21,921 bases of DNA from assembly GCA_030587525.1 (NCBI GenBank), contig JAUQYW010000549.1, positions 1-21,921 on the forward strand, in the 5' to 3' direction. The notes beneath the pieces were generated by a model, which saw nothing but the letters and a program-made list of their open reading frames with translations, made no database searches and was not told where the DNA came from. The translations under genes and the position numbers were made by a program. Position 1 is the stretch's first letter; every line of letters starts with the position of its first letter. Shown piece by piece: positions 1 through 9,011 of this stretch. The DNA is from Candidatus Sigynarchaeota archaeon. Its GTDB lineage: Archaea; Asgardarchaeota; Lokiarchaeia; Sigynarchaeales; Sigynarchaeaceae.

Positions 1-899
1 AGCGGTAATTCGGGCTTGTAAAATGGATGGTCCAATCGGCCGACGCATTTCGTGGGATACTGGGCATCAAACAACATTTGGCCTCCTGTATAGAGGTCGT
101 GTGACAGCGTTATATCCCCGCGCTCGGCATGGTTTTTGCCATTGTATATCAAGACAATGCCATCGTTGGTCAAAACCGCAGGAGGCCCCGCCTCATCGAT
201 GAGGACGTCGAAAAAGCCTTCCCGCCGCTCAATAAACCATTCATGTGGCTCCCAATGGATCAAATCGTCCGACGTCGCCGTGCGGATTCCACGAACGCCG
301 ATATACATCAAATACTTGCCATTAACTTTGGTCGCCTTCAGTCGCCCGTCAATAACAGAACAGACGATGGATGCTGCTTTTGTATCCCAGCTTATCCACG
401 GACGCCCATTTTTATGAAACGCTTGTCCATACTTCTCCCAATGCACCAAATCCTTTGACGTGGCAATGCCAAGCCGAGAAATGAAATGGTCTTTTTGGGT
501 ATACGCGAGGATAAACTCGCCGTCTTCCCCTTCTACAATGCGGGGGTCTTCGCAGCCACCCGGCCATTCGTGCTTCTTTTGCTTGTCATTGCCGGGAAAT
601 AAAACAGGCCCGGGGAGCTTTTTAAAATGAATACCATCATCGCTCTCGGCTAGGCCAAGCCGGCTCGTGTGCCTGCCTATCTTCATCTGTCCATAATCAT
701 CTTCGGCGCGATATAGTAAATAAACCTTATTACTGAATGTTATTGCTGCTGGATTAAAAACGTGCAATGCTTCCCAATGAACTGGTATCTTTCGAACTGG
801 GCATTGAAATGTTGAATTTTGATCCCCGCGAAGGACTGGATTTTGGTCCTTGGGACGAATAAAGGGTCCCATCATCCAAGATGGAAATTCTTCATTCAT
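1..899 (-). CDS. GH130 family glycoside phosphorylase/hydrolase, C-terminus cut by window edge
   Basis: 299 residues are visible and the frame runs off the left edge, so the C-terminus is missing. Family-typical segments appear in order: FIRPKDQNPVL (13-23), VFNPAA (47-52), LLYRAEDD (61-68), SRLGLAESDDGIHF (79-92), GGCEDPR (114-120), ATSKDLVHWE (146-155), LSHDLYTGGQMLFD (265-278) and the RLDHPFYKPE end (288-297). This is the five-bladed propeller pattern of GH130 enzymes, which phosphorolyse or hydrolyse beta-mannosides. In that family the Asp of the EDPR motif (D118 here) is the proposed catalytic acid. The ATG at 899 overlaps the TGA of the upstream ABC gene by 8 bases (ATGAATGA), implying translational coupling; ATGs at 875 and 872 are alternatives. 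No signal peptide is seen, so it is probably cytoplasmic. The exact substrate cannot be told. Confidence 0.85.
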   Translation of the reverse strand, partial: MNEEFPSWMMGPFIRPKDQNPVLRGDQNSTFQCPVRKIPVHWEALHVFNPAAITFSNKVYLLYRAEDDYGQMKIGRHTSRLGLAESDDGIHFKKLPGPVLFPGNDKQKKHEWPGGCEDPRIVEGEDGEFILAYTQKDHFISRLGIATSKDLVHWEKYGQAFHKNGRPWISWDTKAASIVCSVIDGRLKATKVNGKYLMYIGVRGIRTATSDDLIHWEPHEWFIERREGFFDVLIDEAGPPAVLTNDGIVLIYNGKNHAERGDITLSHDLYTGGQMLFDAQYPTKCVGRLDHPFYKPELP

Positions 900-2772
900 G
901 GGGGGAACCTTCGGCGAATTGGAGCTGATATAATTTCTTGTAAAGACCGTTTTGAGCGATTAAACTCGCATGATTCCCATATTCCACGATTTTCCCCTTG
1001 TCAAGAACAAGTATGACATCTGCTGATACTATCGTCGACAAGCGATGAGCGATGATGATGCTCGTTCGTTCTTGCAGGATAGATCTCAGTGCATGTTGGA
1101 TGATTAGCTCGGAATATGCGTCGACGCTGCTCGTTGCTTCATCCAGGATTAAGATGGGAGGATTGTTGATAATGGCCCGTGCAAATGCGATCAGTTGTTT
1201 TTGCCCGATGCTCAGGATCGCGCCACGTTCTCCCACGACGGTCTGGTATCCTTTCGGAAGCATCTCGATGAAATCGTGGGCGCCGATCAGCTTCGCGGCA
1301 TTGATACATTCCTCGTCACTCGCATCCCTGCCTGCCGCGCCATATTTGATATTTTCCATGACCGTGTCATAAAACAGGAAATTATCTTGGAAGACCATGC
1401 CGATGTTGTGATGCAAGCTGTCGATTGCATAGTCCCGTACATCGACGCCATCGATGGTAATGCGTCCTTGGATCACGTCGTAAAATCTCGGGATCAAGTT
1501 GACGATCGTTGTCTTTCCCGCACCGGTCGGGCCGACGATGGCGACGCGCTGCTTCGGAGCAATGTCGAATGAGATGTCCGTGAGCACCTCCGGCCCTTTT
1601 TTCAGGTCACCCTTGCTCCCGTCCTCCCCTGGCTTCGCATCGTGATCCCCCTCGATCTCAAGTAGGTCGTATGCAAAATGGACGTGGTCGAACTTGATGT
1701 TCCCCCGTGCATCGCGGGATAGAACGTGCCGTCGTTCAGCTGGCGGCTCCTTGATCTCGGGTTGCACCGATAAGAGCTTCAAGATCCGCCCGCCCGCGAC
1801 GATACCGTTCTGGATCTGGCTGAAAAATCCCGTGATTTGGGCGACAGTCATGAGAATGGTGGCCAGGTAGATGACAAATGCAACAACGGTTCCGGTATCC
1901 CCTATACCAAAGTCAAGTATCAGCCACGCCCCGATGAACATAATCAGCACCCGGGACACGTTCGCGATGGTTTCGAGCACGGGACCATGCGTCGACCAGA
2001 TGTAGTAGATGTTCTTGATCGAGTCCCAGAGCGCCTGGCTCTTCTCATGGTATCGCTGGCGGATCCTGTCTTCGCAGCGGACTGCCTTGATCGTGCGAAA
2101 CCCGTCCACGATTTCCTGGATCGTCGCGGTGTGTTGCGCGAGGCGTTCCCGAAACCGTATGTATAACTTGCGACCGCGCGTCATGTAAAACATGTTAACC
2201 AGCATCATAACTGGAATGAGGATCACGATGAACAATGACATCTGCCACGAGAGGAAGAAGATGACGACCATGGATCCCGCGAACTGCACGAGCTGGACCA
2301 GGAATTGGATCAAGCCTGTGGAAATCATCGCGTTCACGGCGCCGACATCTTCCGTGAGATAATTGACGATCTTTCCTTTTCTTCGCGAATGAAAATAGCC
2401 GAATTCAAATTGCTGGATGTGATCGAACAATCGCTGGCGGATCAAGTTCATAACCGTGATGCCTAGCCGGCTGAACGCGTAATTGCTAACGATAGCCACG
2501 AAGATCTCCATCACCGACACGAACACCAGCCAGAACAGGTACGTCAACAAGTATTCTAGCGATTCCACGTTGATCACGGCATTGATGAGTGCTCGCAAGA
2601 TCAAGGGAAAGATCACGCCCTGGACGGACGAGGCGATGCTCAACACGAAGAGCGCAGGGTATTGTTTGTAGGGTAATTTGACGGCATGCATGAGCCCACG
2701 AAACACCTTCCACGTGCCCCAGGTCTCGGGATTTGATGGATCTTCCTTGGCCTTGGTCATTTTCCTGATCAT
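892..2772 (-). CDS. ABC exporter half-transporter, subunit with canonical Walker B/H-loop but altered signature
   Basis: 626 residues, the usual length for a type IV (B-family) half exporter: six membrane helices in about residues 36-320, then an ATPase domain. Motifs: Walker A GPTGAGKTT (414-422), Q-loop FQD (461-463), signature LSIGQ (520-524, in place of LSGGQ), Walker B LILDE (541-545) with catalytic Glu, D-loop SSVD (548-551) and switch His in IIIAHRLST (H576). The frame is open further upstream, but the ATG at 2772 is chosen because it overlaps the stop of the preceding ABC gene as ATGA and avoids a non-homologous 64-residue extension. An acidic/Gly-rich insert (about 371-394) follows the A-loop Tyr368. 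It probably pairs with the product of 2769-4697. The substrate is unknown; lipids, peptides or drugs are common for the fold. Confidence 0.93.
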   Translation of the reverse strand: MIRKMTKAKEDPSNPETWGTWKVFRGLMHAVKLPYKQYPALFVLSIASSVQGVIFPLILRALINAVINVESLEYLLTYLFWLVFVSVMEIFVAIVSNYAFSRLGITVMNLIRQRLFDHIQQFEFGYFHSRRKGKIVNYLTEDVGAVNAMISTGLIQFLVQLVQFAGSMVVIFFLSWQMSLFIVILIPVMMLVNMFYMTRGRKLYIRFRERLAQHTATIQEIVDGFRTIKAVRCEDRIRQRYHEKSQALWDSIKNIYYIWSTHGPVLETIANVSRVLIMFIGAWLILDFGIGDTGTVVAFVIYLATILMTVAQITGFFSQIQNGIVAGGRILKLLSVQPEIKEPPAERRHVLSRDARGNIKFDHVHFAYDLLEIEGDHDAKPGEDGSKGDLKKGPEVLTDISFDIAPKQRVAIVGPTGAGKTTIVNLIPRFYDVIQGRITIDGVDVRDYAIDSLHHNIGMVFQDNFLFYDTVMENIKYGAAGRDASDEECINAAKLIGAHDFIEMLPKGYQTVVGERGAILSIGQKQLIAFARAIINNPPILILDEATSSVDAYSELIIQHALRSILQERTSIIIAHRLSTIVSADVILVLDKGKIVEYGNHASLIAQNGLYKKLYQLQFAEGSPHE

Positions 2773-4697
2773 GGCCGGGTTCCTCCCTTGAGTCCGGTCG
2801 CCGGCGATCTCGTGATGGTATCGTATAGCTGAAAATAGATCTGTTTCTTTTCCATCAACGCATGGTGCGTACCCTCCTCGACAACTCGTCCTGCATCGAA
2901 CACGTATATATAATCGGCATTCCGGACCGTACTCAAGCGCTGCGTGATGAGGATCGTCGTGCATTGCTTGAAAATGCCCTTCAAGTTTTGCAATATTTCA
3001 TACTCCGTGTCGACATCGACGCTGCTCGTGGCATCATCGAGCACGAGAATTCTCGGGCCATTTGGCCAGTTCCTGAGGAGCGCACGTGCCAAGGTGAGCC
3101 GTTGGCGTTGACCACCGGACATAGTAACCCCGCGCTCGCCGATGATACAATCGTAGCCGTCCCTCACAACTGCTGTCCCGGCAGGGGCGGCTTTCCCGTT
3201 ACTTCCTGGAGCGCTTTTTGCCGGGGTTTCATCCCGATCCTTCGGTGGTTCGAGACTCGCGATGAAATCATGGATCTTCGCGATCTTGCACACTTCGATG
3301 ACCGCGTCCTTCGGGATGCCCGTCAAGCCATAGGTTAAGTTATCCATGATGCTGAGCTGGAAGAGAAATGGTTCTTGCGGGACGAGTCCAACCTGCTTCC
3401 TGAAGCTCGCAAGGTTCACGTCGCGGACATCCCATTTTCCATCCAGGATGATAGCCCCTTCATTGATATCATAAAACCGGAGCAAAAGATTGATAATCGT
3501 GCTCTTTCCAGAACCCGTGGGACCGAGCAGCGCGACCGTATTCCCGGGATTGACCTTGATGCTGATGTCCCGCAGCGTCGGCGTGCCGGGGAAATAAGAG
3601 AACGAGACGTTGCGAAACTCGATCGCTCCTTGGAGGTCGGGAAGTACCACGGCATCTTGCTTCTCGACGACGTCTTGCTCGTATTCCAGGATCTTCCGGA
3701 TCCGGTCGTAAGCTGCTTGTGCCCTGCCATATTGCCCCGCCATCATGGAAAAAAACATCACGGGCTCGATGATGATGTACAGCGTCGGGATGAACGAGAT
3801 TAACTGGGAAACCGTGATCGAGTGAAATGGCAAGAACCACGGCAACGGGATGCTTGCGAGCACCATATACCCGCCAATTCCCAGGAGCATGCAAAATCCC
3901 ATTTTAATGACGAACGTGATGAACGGGCCCAAAAATGCCTCCAATTTCGATGTTTTATACAAGATGCTCGCGAAGGCATCGTTTTCCCTTGCGAATCGCT
4001 TGATCTCCTTGTGCTCGTTGCCGAAGCTCTTGACCACTTGCACCCCGGAGATGTTCTCGTTGATCCGCGACGTGAGCTGGCCATATTGCTTCCGCATGGC
4101 GAGGCTAAGTGGGTACATGCGCTTGAAAAACAACAACGAAGCGACGACAAGGGCGGGAAATAACCACACGAGCAATATCAGGAGCAATGAATTCGTGTAC
4201 CACAGGATCGCTATTAAACCCGCGAACAGCACGACTTCCCGGATGATCTCGGGAATTCTCCATGCTGCGAAGTCATCGGCATCGTGCACGTCGCTCGCGA
4301 TTGCCGCGACGATGTCCCCGCTTTGCTCTTTATCCTTGAATCGAAAGCTGAGATCGAGGATCTTGTTGACCAGCCGTCGTCGAACCGGGAAGTGTAGCAA
4401 ATCGCCCATGGGAAACAACGTGTACCGCAGCCTGACCGCGGACACGATGCCGGATGCAGTATAAATGATGAGAGTCCAGAATAATGCAAATATCACGCCA
4501 TCCTTGCTACCAGCAAGCAAAGCATTCGTCAAGTATTCTATCGCGGGCGTGTATTGGATGATACAAGCATCGTAGACGAATAGCAAGACGATACCGCAGA
4601 ACCACCTTGGATAATTCCCCGCTAACAAGTGCAAAAAATCCTTGATGGTCGTCTTTGATTTCCCGGTGGATGAAGTTTTGTCGACCTTGCGTTCCAT
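2769..4697 (-). CDS. ABC exporter half-transporter, subunit with degenerate catalytic residues
   Basis: 642 residues, first gene of the operon. Six membrane helices lie in about residues 31-320 and the ATPase domain follows. Walker A GPTGSGKST (392-400), Q-loop VPQEP (439-443) and signature MSGGQ (526-530) are canonical. Walker B is ILVLDD (550-555), so the catalytic Glu is Asp555, and the switch His is replaced by Gln586 in ILITQRLST. Those two replacements are the hallmark of the degenerate site in heterodimeric exporters such as TM287/TM288. An unusual Pro/Ala/Lys-rich insert of about 30 residues (482-512) sits between the helical subdomain and the signature. The start ATG at 4697 follows a TATA-like box by about 55 bases and a weak GTGAAG ribosome site. 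It overlaps the next ABC gene by four bases. Confidence 0.93.
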   Translation of the reverse strand: MERKVDKTSSTGKSKTTIKDFLHLLAGNYPRWFCGIVLLFVYDACIIQYTPAIEYLTNALLAGSKDGVIFALFWTLIIYTASGIVSAVRLRYTLFPMGDLLHFPVRRRLVNKILDLSFRFKDKEQSGDIVAAIASDVHDADDFAAWRIPEIIREVVLFAGLIAILWYTNSLLLILLVWLFPALVVASLLFFKRMYPLSLAMRKQYGQLTSRINENISGVQVVKSFGNEHKEIKRFARENDAFASILYKTSKLEAFLGPFITFVIKMGFCMLLGIGGYMVLASIPLPWFLPFHSITVSQLISFIPTLYIIIEPVMFFSMMAGQYGRAQAAYDRIRKILEYEQDVVEKQDAVVLPDLQGAIEFRNVSFSYFPGTPTLRDISIKVNPGNTVALLGPTGSGKSTIINLLLRFYDINEGAIILDGKWDVRDVNLASFRKQVGLVPQEPFLFQLSIMDNLTYGLTGIPKDAVIEVCKIAKIHDFIASLEPPKDRDETPAKSAPGSNGKAAPAGTAVVRDGYDCIIGERGVTMSGGQRQRLTLARALLRNWPNGPRILVLDDATSSVDVDTEYEILQNLKGIFKQCTTILITQRLSTVRNADYIYVFDAGRVVEEGTHHALMEKKQIYFQLYDTITRSPATGLKGGTRP

Positions 4698-4751
4698 CGT
4701 ACTTCACTTAAGACAAAATTGTTTCTCTCTGAAGTCTGGTAATCTTGATTT

Positions 4752-4759
4752 TCTATAAA
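4752..4759 (-). promoter_or_regulatory. TATA-like box of the ABC/GH130 operon
   Basis: On the minus strand this reads TTTATAGA, in a 124-base gap between the ABC operon and the surface-protein gene downstream of which it lies. An archaeal start site about 25 bases further would give a leader of roughly 30 bases before the ATG at 4697. Seen by pattern only. Confidence 0.4.
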
Positions 4760-4789
4760 GACCTTTACATGTCCGGAAGCTATTCCGAA

Positions 4790-4805
4790 CCGCCGTCGAT
4801 GGCGG
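4790..4805. terminator. CCGCC-GTCGAT-GGCGG hairpin 3' of the surface-protein gene
   Basis: A perfect 5-bp inverted repeat (CCGCC / GGCGG) around a 6-base loop, 16 bases beyond the stop of the PQQ/FN3 gene. Related hairpins occur at 9014-9028 (CGCC ATCAAT GGCG) and, degenerated, at 21553-21568, and parts of the flanks (GCCCGCT) are shared with the latter. It may be a processing or termination structure, or the edge of an interspersed repeat. No T-tract follows directly. Confidence 0.4.
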
Positions 4806-4821
4806 AGCCCGCTCGTCGGAA

Positions 4822-6984
4822 TTACACTATGCGATTCTTTTTTTTGCGATATCCAACAACGGCCAAGACAGCGCCTGCAGCGCAGCCTCCCGTGATCGCG
4901 AGTACGACGATGATGAAATTGGTTCGAGATGGTGTGGCACTTGCTTCGATTGACAAGGGTCCTTCGCCTACAGCATTCACCGCCGCAACCTTGAAGTAAT
5001 AAATCTGGTCGTTCGTCAAATTCGTGACCGTGTATACGGTCTCGTTCCCAATCATCGCGAGCAACGTTTCTCCACCCGACGCTGTTCCCAGGTAAATTCG
5101 GTAACCTGTAATAGGTGATCCACCAGTGCTCGCTGGTGAGGCCCACGTCAGGAGTATTTGGCCCGCTCTCGCCGCTGCGTTTAATGATTGCGGAGCAGTC
5201 GGCACCGTCGCCAATGTCGTCACGGAAATTTCTGTCGAGTTCGCGCCCCAGCCCGCTATGTTTATCGCAGCCACCTTGAAATAATATAACTGGCCGTTCC
5301 CCAACCCCGTAACTGTCCAATTGGTCACGTTCCCAACAACGACATCAAGAAATGTTTCTTCTCCCGATGCCGTTCCCTGGAAGATGATATACCCCAAGAT
5401 AGCTGGGCCCCCGCTGTCTAATGGTTCTTCCCAGGTCAGCATAACCTGGCCAAGCCCTGCCGCTGCCGAAAGTGCTTGAGGCGCGGATGGAAGCGTAGCA
5501 GGTGTCGCGCTCACTTCCGTCGCGTTCGGGCTCGAACCCGCTGCGTTCATCGTGGCAACATTGAAATAATAGACCTGGCCGTTTGTCAAGTTCGTGGCCA
5601 GGTAGGATGACACGTTTCCTACAGTTGCACGTAGCGTTTCTGCACCGGGGGCTGTTCCCTGGTAGATCCGGAAATTCACGATGGGCGCCGAGCCATTGCT
5701 CGTCGGCGGCTGCCACGTGAGTAAAACCTCACCGTCACCGGGGAAAGCTTGGAGACCTCGAGGAGCATTTGGCTTGGACATCAAGATCATGGGCAAGCAA
5801 TACAGCTTGAAGTCATAACTCGTGACGAACAAGCGCCCGTTAGCGATGGCAATACTCGTTATTCCTTGCATGCCCGGGCGGTATTGCCACACCACCTCTC
5901 CCGTGGAAATGTTCACGGCATAGACCCACTCAGAAACGCCCATGTACACGCAGCCATTAGCGACGGCCGGAGAATTAGATACAGCGACGTTGCAATTCCA
6001 GATTGAAGCGCCCGTGGTTGCATTCAAGCAATATAACTTGTCGTTACCCGTGAACACACGTCCATCGAACATCGCTAGCGTTGAACTTACTGAACCGCCC
6101 GTGGTAAAATTCCACAAACTCGCGCCGTCGGTCGCGTTAAGGCAATAAATCTCTCCAGACACGGCTCCACAGTACAAACGGCCATTCGCAACGGTCGGGG
6201 AAGCATACCCGCCCGAGCGGATCGTAGTGTTTGACCAGATGACCCCGCCCGTTGTTGTGTTCAAGCAGAACAAGCCGGTATCGAAGGTTCCCACGTAGAC
6301 GCGGCCGTTCACGACAGAGGGGGAACAGGGTATTATCGAGCCGGTATCATATGTCCAGTTCGACAAGCCCGTTGTTGCGTTTAAGCAATAAATCTTCATA
6401 TCAAGGCTTCCCACATACACGAAACCACCCCAGACGGCAGGCGAGGAATCCACGCTATCCCCAGTAGTATAATTCCAATATTTCGTGCCATCCGTTGCAT
6501 CAAAGCAATAGACCTGGTGATCACCACTTCCCACGTACACTCGTCCCCCTGCGACAGCAGGGGTTGAACTCACCCAACGGCCCGTCGGGTAATTCCACAA
6601 GTACCCGCCAGTGGTCGCATTTAAACATATGACGTTTTTATCGCTAGACCCCACGTACACTCGCCCCCCCGCGATAGCGGGAGAAGATAATACTTCTCCA
6701 CCCGTAGTGTATGACCATAAGGTGCTCGTGCCATTCACCGGCGACGTCATCACCATACCCGTGTGATTGAGGGCCCCGTGGAACATGGGCCACTCGTCAC
6801 CCGACTGGTCACTGTTATCTGGTGCATTAGCGACTCCCAGAGTGTTGCCTTGCATAGCAAGATTTCCAGGGGCGTGTTTTATCATCAAAAAGAAGCAAGC
6901 AGAAGGAGTTATAGCGGCGATTCCGATAACAGCAAGAACTATTGCCCAAGTCATAATCTTTTTCATCGTTAGCACTATCTTCAT
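4822..6984 (-). CDS. Cell-surface protein: PQQ-type beta-propeller plus three FN3 domains, C-terminal membrane anchor
   Basis: 720 residues. A membrane-spanning signal or anchor is at about 12-35. Residues about 65-398 carry eight repeats of roughly 40 residues with the pattern GGRVYVGS-x-YCLNATTG-x-W, the PQQ-binding-like (BamB/PQQ_2) propeller. Three FN3 domains follow at about 405-495, 500-592 and 597-690, each starting P-x-AP-x-L and ending YYFKVAAVNAxG. A hydrophobic helix (about 693-713) and the basic tail YRKKKNRIV end the protein. N-x-S/T sequons are very frequent, suggesting a glycosylated exterior protein. The ATG at 6984 is favoured by GTGATC four bases upstream, which matches the archaeal anti-Shine-Dalgarno sequence; ATG 6966 is possible. 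Such proteins are usually adhesive or structural. No catalytic role is evident and true PQQ binding is unlikely. Confidence 0.88.
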   Translation of the reverse strand: MKIVLTMKKIMTWAIVLAVIGIAAITPSACFFLMIKHAPGNLAMQGNTLGVANAPDNSDQSGDEWPMFHGALNHTGMVMTSPVNGTSTLWSYTTGGEVLSSPAIAGGRVYVGSSDKNVICLNATTGGYLWNYPTGRWVSSTPAVAGGRVYVGSGDHQVYCFDATDGTKYWNYTTGDSVDSSPAVWGGFVYVGSLDMKIYCLNATTGLSNWTYDTGSIIPCSPSVVNGRVYVGTFDTGLFCLNTTTGGVIWSNTTIRSGGYASPTVANGRLYCGAVSGEIYCLNATDGASLWNFTTGGSVSSTLAMFDGRVFTGNDKLYCLNATTGASIWNCNVAVSNSPAVANGCVYMGVSEWVYAVNISTGEVVWQYRPGMQGITSIAIANGRLFVTSYDFKLYCLPMILMSKPNAPRGLQAFPGDGEVLLTWQPPTSNGSAPIVNFRIYQGTAPGAETLRATVGNVSSYLATNLTNGQVYYFNVATMNAAGSSPNATEVSATPATLPSAPQALSAAAGLGQVMLTWEEPLDSGGPAILGYIIFQGTASGEETFLDVVVGNVTNWTVTGLGNGQLYYFKVAAINIAGWGANSTEISVTTLATVPTAPQSLNAAARAGQILLTWASPASTGGSPITGYRIYLGTASGGETLLAMIGNETVYTVTNLTNDQIYYFKVAAVNAVGEGPLSIEASATPSRTNFIIVVLAITGGCAAGAVLAVVGYRKKKNRIV

Positions 6985-7067
6985 CGAAGATCACGAATTT
7001 CACTCCCAAGATCAATCTTGATTATCATCTCAATGGTAAAAAGATCTCCCTATTCATTGTTGTTTTG

Positions 7068-7138
7068 ACCCCGTCGCACTTCCTTTTCCGTTCGAGTCGC
7101 TTGGGCTTTTGAGGACGGCGGGCTGAACGCAATTTGGC
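7068..7138. repeat. Repeat A, right-end partial copy
   Basis: Shares TTCGAGTCGCTTGGGCTTTT and then GACGGCGGGCTGAA with the right end of the copy at 21608-21854, and the first of these with 14040-14317. Only the last ~70 bases of the element are present, lying in the gap between the divergent surface-protein and TPR-like genes. Confidence 0.6.
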
Positions 7139-7198
7139 ATAACATGAAAAAGATATATGGACATGATCGCCATATCGGAAATATATAATTGATTATGG

Positions 7199-8023
7199 GT
7201 GACTTGCTTGAAGAATTCAACTACACTTTCAGTGCAATCTCGCAAAGAAATCGAGATCATCTTAAACAAGGCAAATATTTCCGAGATGCAAAAACAATGG
7301 CAAGAAGCCTTGGATTTATATGAAGATGCGCGATTCTTGGCTCTTGAAGCGGGACTAGATGCGATGATTAACCTTATAGAGCAGAAATCGAGAGAATTGG
7401 ACGCAAAGATCAAGCCATTGAAAGAATCCTCGCTCGCCAAGTTAGTGCAAACCGCAGAGAAACAAGAAAAGGATCAAGACTTCACTGAAGCCGTGGAGGA
7501 TTACCATGAAGCGATCAAAATCGCGAATGACCTTGGAGAACAAGAGAAAGTCGCTACATTGAGTAAAAAGAAAATGATCGCAGAAGGACAAAAAAGAATC
7601 ATCGAAAAGCCCCGCACGACCAAGGCATTATTCACTATCGGTAACATCATATCAGCAGGTTTGATCTCCTTTTCTGGCTTAGTTTTGCTTGCAAGGAGTG
7701 CATGGTACAATCCAGTTTATCCAGATCCAATTATGATCATTACCGCGATCACTTCGATTGGAACTATCATCTTCACCGTTTGCTTAATGGCGACGAGCCG
7801 CAAGCCTAAAAAGGTGCAAGACCTCGTTTTTATAACCGGCACGATCTTCTTTTTGGGATCCATGTTAGTAGGCACCATGTTAGTCGTCAATTTCATGCCG
7901 ATGAGCATCTTCACGATAAGAGAATGCTATAGTGTGCTGACCATTATATTCCCCTACATTGCCATTCTCGGAATTGCACGTTCTTACTTCAAGTCGGCGA
8001 TACGAATGCAAAATTCTCATTAA
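7199..8023 (+). CDS. TPR-like helical protein with four C-terminal membrane helices
   Basis: 274 residues as given from a GTG start. Two TPR-like helical hairpins are visible at about 23-62 (EMQKQWQEALDLYEDARF) and 79-130 (DFTEAVEDYHEAIKIANDLG). Four membrane helices follow (about 144-165, 177-198, 208-231, 243-261), joined by short loops, one with basic RKPKK. The start is uncertain: GTG 7199, TTG 7208 (five bases after a GGTGA site) and ATG 7286 are all possible. An ATG at 7195 opens another frame of 42 codons over the same bases. A TATA-like AATATATAA lies at about 7180-7189. I do not recognise a named family; a membrane-tethered protein-interaction scaffold is a reasonable inference only. 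Confidence 0.7.
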   Translation: MTCLKNSTTLSVQSRKEIEIILNKANISEMQKQWQEALDLYEDARFLALEAGLDAMINLIEQKSRELDAKIKPLKESSLAKLVQTAEKQEKDQDFTEAVEDYHEAIKIANDLGEQEKVATLSKKKMIAEGQKRIIEKPRTTKALFTIGNIISAGLISFSGLVLLARSAWYNPVYPDPIMIITAITSIGTIIFTVCLMATSRKPKKVQDLVFITGTIFFLGSMLVGTMLVVNFMPMSIFTIRECYSVLTIIFPYIAILGIARSYFKSAIRMQNSH

Positions 8024-8049
8024 TATAAAATTGGCAATGTTGGCACATC

Positions 8050-8095
8050 CGTCTCTACAACCTGGCATTTTGTCGGCACCAGCCGGTAAAATAAT
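8050..8095 (+). repeat. Repeat B, weak divergent copy
   Basis: Reads CGTCTCTACAACCTGGCATT then TTGTCGGCACC, resembling CGTCTTAGCAACCCGGCATG then TTACCGGCGCC at 19903. The CCGG hairpin is degraded, so homology is tentative. It sits about 80 bases 3' of the minus-strand seven-helix gene, the same relative place as better copies. Confidence 0.3.
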
Positions 8096-8175
8096 TCTCG
8101 ATGATTCACAGACTCACGTAAATGGGGATAGATCGACGAACTTATCTCCAAGATAATGATACAAACGGAAAAATT

Positions 8176-8901
8176 TCAAAAACGGAATCGCGTCGTGCCG
8201 ATGGTGATCATTAACAAACCCGCGATCTTCATGCTCGTCGAAATCAAATACACCATGTCCGGGGTTAGCCCGGCGCCGGTAAAGATATCGATTATCGCCG
8301 CGCTCACCAAACCGCCACCCAAAGTATAGATGATGATCCCGACCGCGAGGAGGAAGGCTGTTTTCCGCAAGCCTGGCGTCTTTATCCCGATATAGAAGAA
8401 GAGGATCGGGATAAACAATGCCATCAAGCTCCCGACGAGGCCGACTGTCGATGCAGCCTGGAAATCGGCGAACGTGGACACGGGCCATAATGTTTCTAAA
8501 ATCATGCTCGCTAGCATGATGATGGCAAATATCCCCTTGAACTTGTTCCCCAGGATCTTCCTGTCGATGATCCACAAGACAAGGATGACGCCGATGGACG
8601 CGAACAAGGCGCCGAACTTCCAAAACCAAACATTCGGAAAAAGCGCATATGTATTCGTGTCAAACTTCGTGAGAAAGAAGTCGAATATCGCGAAGAAGAT
8701 CCTGGAGATCGACCAAAGTATCATCACGAGCATAATGGAACCCATAAAGATCGGGGCCACCGGGTTTTCCTCTTTCTTGCTCTTTCTCAGCCTTACCCCG
8801 AGGTAGATCGCCATAACCAGCTTGACCAAGATGAGCACCAGGGTGAGGAGGAAGATGATCTCGTAGCCGTCGGGAATCGGGAGTCCAAGGACGATAGCCA
8901 T
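8176..8901 (-). CDS. Seven-helix integral membrane protein of unknown function
   Basis: About 241 residues from the ATG at 8901. The frame is open to a TTG at 8925, but the ATG has a GGTG site about eight bases before it and is preferred. Seven hydrophobic segments are evident (numbering from 8925): about 21-43, 57-84, 101-121, 129-149, 157-181, 187-211 and 222-245. A basic loop RLRKSKKEEN lies between helices 1 and 2. No retinal lysine context, kinase domain or transporter signature was recognised. The 369-base gap between this start and the URO-D start holds a degraded repeat A copy and a promoter-like box only. Confidence 0.72.
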   Translation of the reverse strand: MAIVLGLPIPDGYEIIFLLTLVLILVKLVMAIYLGVRLRKSKKEENPVAPIFMGSIMLVMILWSISRIFFAIFDFFLTKFDTNTYALFPNVWFWKFGALFASIGVILVLWIIDRKILGNKFKGIFAIIMLASMILETLWPVSTFADFQAASTVGLVGSLMALFIPILFFYIGIKTPGLRKTAFLLAVGIIIYTLGGGLVSAAIIDIFTGAGLTPDMVYLISTSMKIAGLLMITIGTTRFRF

Positions 8902-9011
8902 GATTTGCACCGGATCAAGGATCAATGAATGAAACCACTCAGAAGCGGAATAAAAAGGTACTTACGTGGATACCGATCAATATTAGGATCGATTGTGCAT
9001 CCCATCTACAG

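Noticed and set aside
129..458. Plus-strand frames at the left edge
   Set aside because: The minus strand encodes a clear GH130 protein across the whole stretch, including several family motifs.
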